Shown one piece after another: positions 38,401 to 47,400 of a stretch of DNA of 64,000 nt. The position numbers and the translations under genes are program-made. Each line of letters starts with the position of its first letter. Position 1 is the first letter of the stretch. Source of the stretch: Morinoia aosen (lineage: Eukaryota > Arthropoda > Malacostraca > Amphipoda > Talitridae); NCBI GenBank assembly GCA_030386875.1, contig CM059567.1:83383130-83447129 (forward strand). Direction: 5' to 3'. The notes below the pieces were generated by a model that was not told the DNA's origin, made no database searches, and saw only the letters and a program-made list of their open reading frames with translations.

Positions 38401-41400
38401 ATATTAAATATCGGAACACAGGAAGAAGTATATGGAATTTTAACAAAAGAGTGCAAGCAAAAAGACACAGAGACACAAGTGCAAACGGTGCCCCAGGTGC
38501 GGAGGGCAGCAGCACGAGGGCGAGCACACACCTGCGAGGCGCCCACCACCAGCGTGTCCAGGATGCGCGCCGCGAAGTCTGCCTTCGCCGCCAGCTCCGC
38601 CAGCAGCGCCTCACGGTCCTCCCTGTAGTCTGATGTGTTGCTGTCGCTGGGGCTGCAGGCGGGTTGCTGTCAATGTGTGTGGTGCAGCCAGCATGCAGTG
38701 CAGCCAGCATGCGGTGCAGCCAGCATGCGGTGCAGCCAGCATGCGGTGCAGCCAGCATGCAGTGCAGCCAGCATGCGGTGCAGCCAGCATGCAGTGCAGC
38801 CAGCATGCGGTGCAGCCAGCATGCGGTGCAGCCAGCATGCAGTGCAGCCAGCATGCGGTGCAGCCAGCATGCAGTGCAGCCAGCATGCAGTGCAGCCAGC
38901 ATGCAGTGCAGCCAGCATGCGTTGCAGCCAGCATGCGTTGCAGCCAGCATGCGTTGCAGCCAGCATGCGGTGCAGCCAGCATGCGTTGCAGCCAGCACGC
39001 GGTGCAGCCAGCACGCGGTGCAGCCAGCACGCGGTGCAGCCTGCACGCGGTGCAGCCAGCACGCGGTGCAGCCAGCACGCGGTGCAGCCAGCACGCGGTG
39101 CAGCCAGCACGCGGTGCAGCCAGCACGCGGTGCAGCCAGCACGCGGTGCAGCCAGCACGCGGTGCAGCCAGCACGCGGTGCAGCCAGCACGCGGTGCAGC
39201 CAGCACGCGGTGCAGCCAGCACGCGGTGCAGCCAGCACGCGGTGCAGCCAGCACGCGGTGCAGCCAGCACGCGGTGCAGCCAGCACGCGGTGCAGCCAGC
39301 ACGCGGTGCAGCCAGCACGCGGTGCAGCCAGCACGCGGTGCAGCCAGCATGTGGTGCAGCCAGCATGCGGTGCAGCCAGCATGCGGTGCAGCCAGCATGC
39401 GGTGCAGCCAGCATGCGGTGCAGCCAGCATGCGGTGCAGCCAGCATGCGGTGCAGCCTGCATGCGGTGCAGCCAGCATGCGGTGCAGCCAGCATGCGGTG
39501 CAGCCAGCATGCGGTGCAGCCAGCATGCGGTGCAGCCAGCATGCGATGCAGGCAGTGCAGCCAGTGCAGCCAGCATGCGAAGCAGCCAGCATGCGGTGCA
39601 GCCAGCATGCGGTGCAGCCAGCATGCGGTGCAGCCAGCATGCGGTGCAGCCAGCATGCGGTGCAGCCAGCATGCGGTGCAGCCAGCATGCGGTGCAGCCA
39701 GCATGCGGTGCAGCCAGCATGCGATGCAGGCAGTGCAGCCAGCATGCGATGCAGGCAGTGCAGCCAGCATGCGATGCAGGCAGTACAGCCAGCATGCGAT
39801 GCAGGCAGTGCAGCCAGCATGCGATGCAGGCAGTGCAGCCAGCATGCGATGCAGGCAGTGCAGCCAGCATGTGGTGCAGCCAGCATGTGGTGCAGCCAGC
39901 ATGTGGTGCAGCCAGCATGTGGTGCAGCCAGCATGTGGTGCAGCCAGCATGTGGTGCAGCCAGCATGTGGTGCAGTCAGCATGCAGTGCAGCCAGCATGC
40001 TGTGCAGTGCAGCCAGCATGTGGTGCACCCAACATGTCATGCAGTCAGCATGTGGAGCTAGTCACGAAGTATTTGAACAACCACACACTCCCACTTCCAA
40101 AAATCTGACAAGGGCCTCCTTATCTAGCTAGGAGCTGCAAATCTCGATGCAAGTTGCAGGACAGTGCCCACACACCAGACATATGACGGCTCAACTGCGC
40201 CTTGTATGAACGGTAATTTTTGTTGAATAACGTTAGCTGCACTATAGAATTGGTGGAACCAAGTATATGATATAGTACAAATAACCCTTACTACACCAAT
40301 ATCACTCTTAAAAGACATTATAAACAATGAACATCTTCATGTTCTTAATCTTTGTTGGAAAGTTTACACGTTATGAGCGATAACTTACATCGCTCTCAAG
40401 AAATCTAACTTGGTAATCAAAGAATTAGGCCATCGCCACACACCACTTTGACAAGGTAGAGAAAAAACGAGGCATAATGATGTTGCTTAGCAGAAGACCG
40501 TCACCAAGAGTTCAGCGGATATCATAACAAATATGAGAACTGTGACAAGCAGCAGGTAGAACTAACACTCATATTTGATGAAGCTTGAGGTCGTAGTGGA
40601 TTTTAACCTTTCAATGAGCACCTGATCTCAAAACAGGCAATAATCAGAATAACCTCACTTCTTAAACCAAAATTAGTACATCAAACATAGCATACTTGTA
40701 CCACAGCATTCATTACTGCACCGCCACTGTAATTGATCTGCTGTGCTGTAAGATATCTCTGATGCAGTGGACAGCAGGGCTTCAACAGCAGCATTTGCCG
40801 ACACTGCAGAGCCACAACAACACATGATGCACACCCACAACAGCACATGCTGCACAGCCACAACAGCACATGCTGGACAGACACAACAGCACATGCTGCA
40901 CAGCCACAACAGCACATGCTGCACAGCCACAACAGCACATGCTGCACAGCCACAACAGCACATGCTGCACAGCCACAACAGCACATGCTGCGAAGCCACA
41001 TCAGCACATGCTGCACAGCAACAACAGCACATGCTGCACAGCCACAACAGCACATGCTGCAATGCAACAACAGCACATACCACACAGCAACAACAGCACA
41101 TACCACACAGTCCCAACACACGCCACAGATTAGATTAGATAGATCATTAGTTAGTTTCAGCCTCCCTATCCGCAACAAAGGCTATCCAAAGAGAGGAAGG
41201 AAGAAGGCATCATTTAGTATGGAGTTAAGGAAACGCGGAATCTATGCAAAAAGGGCACAGAAGCAGAAAGCTAAGAAAGAAGATCATGAAACAAGAAAAA
41301 TTTGAAGAAGAAAGTAGTAGGAGCTGAAAAACAGGACAGCAGTGAACCGAAAAAAGATGGTCCGTAACAAAACAAAAACCTATGTTATTTTAACAAAAAG

Positions 41401-44400
41401 AGAGCCTACCTAACCTTTAGCTCGGGCTCTAACATAGTTCCCCTGGGAGCGCTAATTTCCATAGATACAGTAGTTGCATCCCCCTGAGGGGTAACACACG
41501 CCACACAGCCCCAACAACAACGAGGCGCCACCCACAGCGTGAAGGACGAGGCGCGGTGCTGCGGCGGGCGCGGCACGCGGGAGGCCACCACGGCGGCCAG
41601 CACGTAGCGGAAGTACACGCTGGCAGCCATCACCTGGTGGCAGTTGAGGGCATATAAAGAAGGGCAAGATGAATATTGTTCTACTTGAAAGGAGTAGTGC
41701 GCTTGCCCAAGCAGATAGAATTTCATTTTCAATAGAAAACGAGCATATTATAAGAAGAGAATGAGGGTTCGGATGTTCTCCTTACTAAATGAATCATACA
41801 TAGGTTGTTCACAAAAAAGGCAAGCATTACATTATCCAGTTTTCAAACAAACAATTCAAGAAATAATAAACTTGCAATCAACGCATTGAAGTTCTGTGTT
41901 TATAAGGGATACTTGGTAAATTCTGAGTGCACAGCCCGACCTGATGAGGGAGGAACGTGGCGAGGTCCACAGAGCAGGAGGTGGGCGTGAGGTCTGCAGC
42001 CACCGGGCCCAGGCACTCCGCCATCAGGCAGTTGAGGAGGGCGTCACAGATGTCCAGTGGCACTCTGCACACACAGCCTCATCACTGACATGCAGTGCCT
42101 CCCTCAGTAGTCATATGTGATAACTTTTATATCCACTGGCCCTCTGTACACACAGCCTCATCACTGACATGCAGTGCCTCCCTCAGTAGTCATATGTGAT
42201 AACTTTTATATCCACTGGCACTCTGCACACACAGCCTCATCACTGATGTGCAATACTAGCTGTCTTTCTCAATAGTCTTATGTGATAACTTTTATTGGTC
42301 AACAGGTGACTAAATTTGGTTCAATGATAAAAATGGAACTGGAACTATTCATATGAGTACTCGCTAGTGATGCAAAAACACGGTTTAATTTCATGGCAGT
42401 TTTTTTTAAACTGTTTTTTTGGGGCGATTTTTTTTTGCACACATCCAAATTTGTTAAGTAAATAACAACCAGACATAGTAGAGATAGTAAGCTCTAAATT
42501 TTGACTCCATCAATCTAAATTATGTGGCTCCTGCTGTTTCTCTTAGACTTCTCTAGGTAATTGTGGATTATCCGCCACCACTTTTAATGTATGGTTTCCT
42601 TTTGATATTAAGGTAAGGTTAAGGGGGACAACCCAGCGATTTTCAATTTTTTGCCCATTGTTCTGAAAATTGCACATTATATGTGTTTTTAAAAAGGAAC
42701 ACATTTTGCTCATGTAACTTTATCGATTTTGGCCTTAGTTTTTGAGAGTTTTCATGCAAATAACAACAAAATAAACAACTCAGTTTTACCAAATCTCTTC
42801 CAATATAAATTCAAGACACTACATCAAATTGGCAGAAAACTCTTATTTATGACCACCAGTAGATATATTATTACAATACACCATTTGGGAAGTTGAAGGT
42901 GGTGCATTTGCATTGTAAAATAAATGAAATATCAAAACATGAAATAACAGAAAATGACAAATGTCCTACAACAATGGAAAATCATGAATTAAAGGGTATG
43001 CTGTTTTATTCAACAATCTGACATGGAAACATTTTGATGTAGTTTTTTCCTTGCTTAGTTATTTTAAAACAAAATATTAGAAAAAAAATATATACATGTT
43101 TTCTAGTCATGATTTTTTGTAAACATGTTTTAAAAAAAACAGTATTTATTTTTTTGGTTAAATCTCTATCTATGACTATCAGTAAAAATATGTTATTAAA
43201 ACCTCTTTTGGGGAATTGAAGGTGATTCACCTGCATTGTAAAATAAATGAAATATCATGACAAGAAACCACAGAAAATGAAAAATGTCCTACAACCATAG
43301 AAAACCATGAATTAAGGGGTACGCTGTTTTGTTTTATTATCTGACATGGAAATTATTGTAATGTGGTTCTTTTCCTTGCTGAGTTATTTTAAAACCAAAT
43401 ATTAAAAAATATATATCCACTTTTTTTAGTTTTTTTGCTGTAAAAAACATGTTTTTAATATAAAAAACAGCATGTTTTATTTTGAGTCACATCTGTAGTG
43501 TGCACACAAATTTTTTCCCAATGCTTGGTAACTTGATATCAGGCAATGTAAACTCAAATAAAGCCCTTCATTGTTTCCTTCATAAATATTTTTTTATAGA
43601 TCTTTACAAGGAATCCTATTATAGATCTGATTCCTTCAATTGATTTGATAGGAGCTATCAGGTTGTATCACATGAAGTGCTACATTTGAAAACAAAAGAA
43701 AATAATAGTCATAAAGTGTTTAACAAAATCTGATCCTTCTGTATGACCTTTACCCAACGCTTTTCTGAAGCATATATTCTATCTTCAAAGAAGTAATCAT
43801 TTCCACAAATAAAGTCTTCAAAGCTTTGACTATATTTCTTCATTTAATAGGGCTTCATCGCACATTTAAATTTCGAAATATTTGAACAAATGATACTCAA
43901 TAGAATAGAATTAAGAGAATAGGAAAGATGTGGTACAATTTCATAATTCAGACTTTGCAGCTTGTCGATCGAAGCGCTAGAGGAGTAAGGTCGTGCATTG
44001 TTGCTAAGCAAAATTGGTTCATCTCTATTCACCAGTCTTGGATGCTTCTTTAACTTTTCTTGCATGCAATTAATGTTTTGACAGCAAGATGCTGCTGTTA
44101 AACTATCACATTGTTGTAAAAATTTAGCATGAATAATTGAGTCCCTTTACAGACCACTAAACAGTGACCAGTCAACATATTTGATTGTCAACATCTCAGA
44201 ATAGGAATAGTAATTTCCAATAAAAATTCTGCCTGATATTAAAGATGGGGTTTATTCACAGTTAATTAAATGTGACAACTCCTAAAAGATACCCTGATAC
44301 AACCAAGGCATAGCCAAGTACAAAGAATCAAAAATAATTATGAAGTCAACACCTGCTTCTGGAGGGCTACCAATGCAGAAATTAAAAAGGCTAATCTAAT

Positions 44401-47400
44401 TACTTGAACATCAAAATATTGACGATGTTCACAGAGCTATGATATAAGCAATTCTAGCTGTGGACTAATTTGAGCTCAAGAAACAAAAAACATAAAAGAG
44501 GCATAATAAAAAGCAAATATTTCAGAGGTTACCAAGATTATATAACTTATTACAAAATTTTTTAATCTATTCAACAAGAAAGCATGGGTAAAATCAATTT
44601 AGTGTCCAGAAGTTTGCTCAATTTCCCAATCTTACTTTTCTAGGAAATAATATGTATTATATACACAACAATGACAATGTTAATTGCTGTTGCACCTGTT
44701 GTGAGAAGCAACATAAGCACTGCAAAGCACTCACTTGTCAAGGAGAAGCTGCAGATCAAAATTGAGGTGGGCTAGGATGCGCAGTGGCAGCACAATGAGC
44801 ATGTGACCCTTGCGCTGCATTAGTGCTACATCAGCGTGGCTGCCCACACTTTGCTACGAGATGAAGTCACAAATTTAGTGGGTGAAGAGGTTAAGGCAAT
44901 GATAGTGGAGTCTTAAGGAAAATCTCAATTTCTCTTTATTAGATAAGACTAGTTAATTTGAATTTATCCAACCACACCTGCCCCAGGTGTGGTTTCAGAG
45001 AAAGGAAGGAGTAAGGCACTCTAGCATGGAGTTAAGGCCACTGTACACCTTTTTTGGGCCAAATATTCACAAAAACTTGTTTTGCTTTAAATTGAAGCTA
45101 TATATGTGCTGAACATCCATAATAAATTTTACAGATGAGCGGTTAGGTTAATAGAACGCTCACTATGGAGGGTGGACTGGTGGTGAGGAGGAACTGTTTT
45201 CGTTGTATAAAAGTTTTTGCGAGCCTTTTTTCTTTTCGAATAACAAGTCTTTTAAAACTTTTTAAATCATACAAACAAAATAACAACCAAACCTTTTTTT
45301 TACACACAAACAAAATGTTTCAATACAAAATGAAATTTTGTTTTTCTGCAGAAACCTAGAGTATTCCTCACACGAAATGCTACGCCTCCAACAATTTTTT
45401 GTGTAGAGAATCAAGATAATGTTTTTTCTGAAAGAATCACACAGCTACAGCTCCGGGGCAGCAATTTGGGATCTTCAAATTAGGTAAAAAAAACAGCAGG
45501 TCGTCAGATTAAAAAATCGAGTTTTGTGGCTATATTTCAAAACTTGTGTTTTAATTCAAAATATAACCAAAACCAAAAGGGGTTTCAAGCATCCCCACCT
45601 CAGCAGTGTTGCCCAGGTGTTTGTTTTTTAAATGACACTTGTATCATGTCTATAGATTGAAATTTGTTGGAGCAGGGTTTGCTGTACCCCCCTATTTTCT
45701 GTTCTCTTTGCCGTAACTCATTTTCTATGAAGCAAATCAAAAATTTTCCACAGGGTGACCCCTATTTTTTTCTTACATTTAACTAGTCTATCAAAGTTCA
45801 TAAGCATTGGTTCACAAATAAAAAACAAAGTGTAAAAGGTGTTTGGTCCCATTAAGAGAATGTACAAGGTGTGTTCCCACCCAAGAAAGAGTGAATTAAG
45901 GAGCAAGCTTTCGAAACAAGATAAAATTTGCCATATGTTTTAGATGGTGAAAAACTAAACAGCAGAGAACAGAAAAAAATAGTAATGAAGCAAAAAACTG
46001 CTCCTTATCAAACCTCTAGCTTGCAACCTCACATCTCTGGGAGCATAACTCTTGAAGATACAACACATAAGTTATATTGCCTGAGGTGCTCTCTTCACTA
46101 TACAGATGCTTAAATACGTATCCAAAGAATGCATAGTTTTCACAAGATTCATAAATGAAAAACTTCATAAGCAGAATGGTAAATAAAAATTTCAAGTAGG
46201 GGCCACTTGACACACCTCAGAAGCTGGTCTCTTCAGGCTGTTGCACACCATTTGACCCATCAGCTCAATTGGGCTTGGATCTGCAAAGGAGAAGTCAATA
46301 AGCATAATGAAATCAATAATTTCTCGAATTACATTAAAATTGAATCAAACCTAAATAAGACATCATTTCTGCCAAGCTGACAACTTAAACCCATTGTTTT
46401 AAATACAATGTTTAAAAATCATTGCATTGCGCTTAGTAAATTTGCATGGCATTGTATCTCTGACAGACACAAAACATCACAAGTTACAAAATTATTACTC
46501 TTCAATATGATGCTAATCAATAGATAAAATGAATAAAGTAGTTTAATAAATATGAAAATGCTTAGTCAGCTACATCCATAATGCAACACAGGCCTCTTAA
46601 CATCAAAACATCAAGCTATGAACAAAGATAGTCAAAATCTTAAACAAGTAATTCTTTTCCAAAAGTGTTTGGTTGAGAATGTGAATGCATATGAGCATGT
46701 TTTCCAATCAGTTACTCAGAACTAACAACCTCTAATAATAGGACTCTTGCAGAAGCAATACTACACAAACATTGAAGATGTTCTGTCATAATACACTTTC
46801 TGTACTTAGCCATTACTTACCACACATATTTCTAAGCTCATTTACAATCTAAAAATCAAACAGTGTTAGTTGTTAAATACAATTTTTTATGATATTACCA
46901 TGCACACCTTACACATTCTCTTCATTTGTGTGACCAGAATATTTTAATTTCATTCTTTTATTGAAAGCATTTCTCAATAATTTTGCCAAAATTCATGCTA
47001 CTGTAATGCTAGAGCACCACATGACATGTACACAAACTGAATGCTGGGCCTGACTGCACTATTCATAAATTATGATACTTTATAGAGCATTCATGAAAGC
47101 ACAATGTTGACAGTGAAACCTTTAGAATGGATACATTAAACACAATGGCAAACACACTAGCAAATAGCTTGTCATAAAATTCAGAAAAGCATAGTACTCA
47201 TTTATAATCAATAAAGTTCTACTCATATTGCATAGTTATTCTTTGCAAAATAGTACTTTGCACATTTTGGAATTTAAAAAGATTCTTTAATTTATTCCTA
47301 TCAGTTATTCAACTCTAAAATAATTGATTTACAAGGAACAGTCTAGAGCAATTAAAATACCAAGTGCTCAACTATTATTGGTTTTAAAACTTAATATTAT

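Noticed and set aside
38399-40131. ORFs of 451-527 codons on both strands (HAGCTACWL and QHAVQPAC type repeats)
   Set aside because: Produced by the 16-bp repeat, whose length is not a multiple of three. Open on both strands and in several frames at once.
40673-41305. Cys/Val-rich and Gln/His-rich ORFs
   Set aside because: Produced by the 23-bp repeat.
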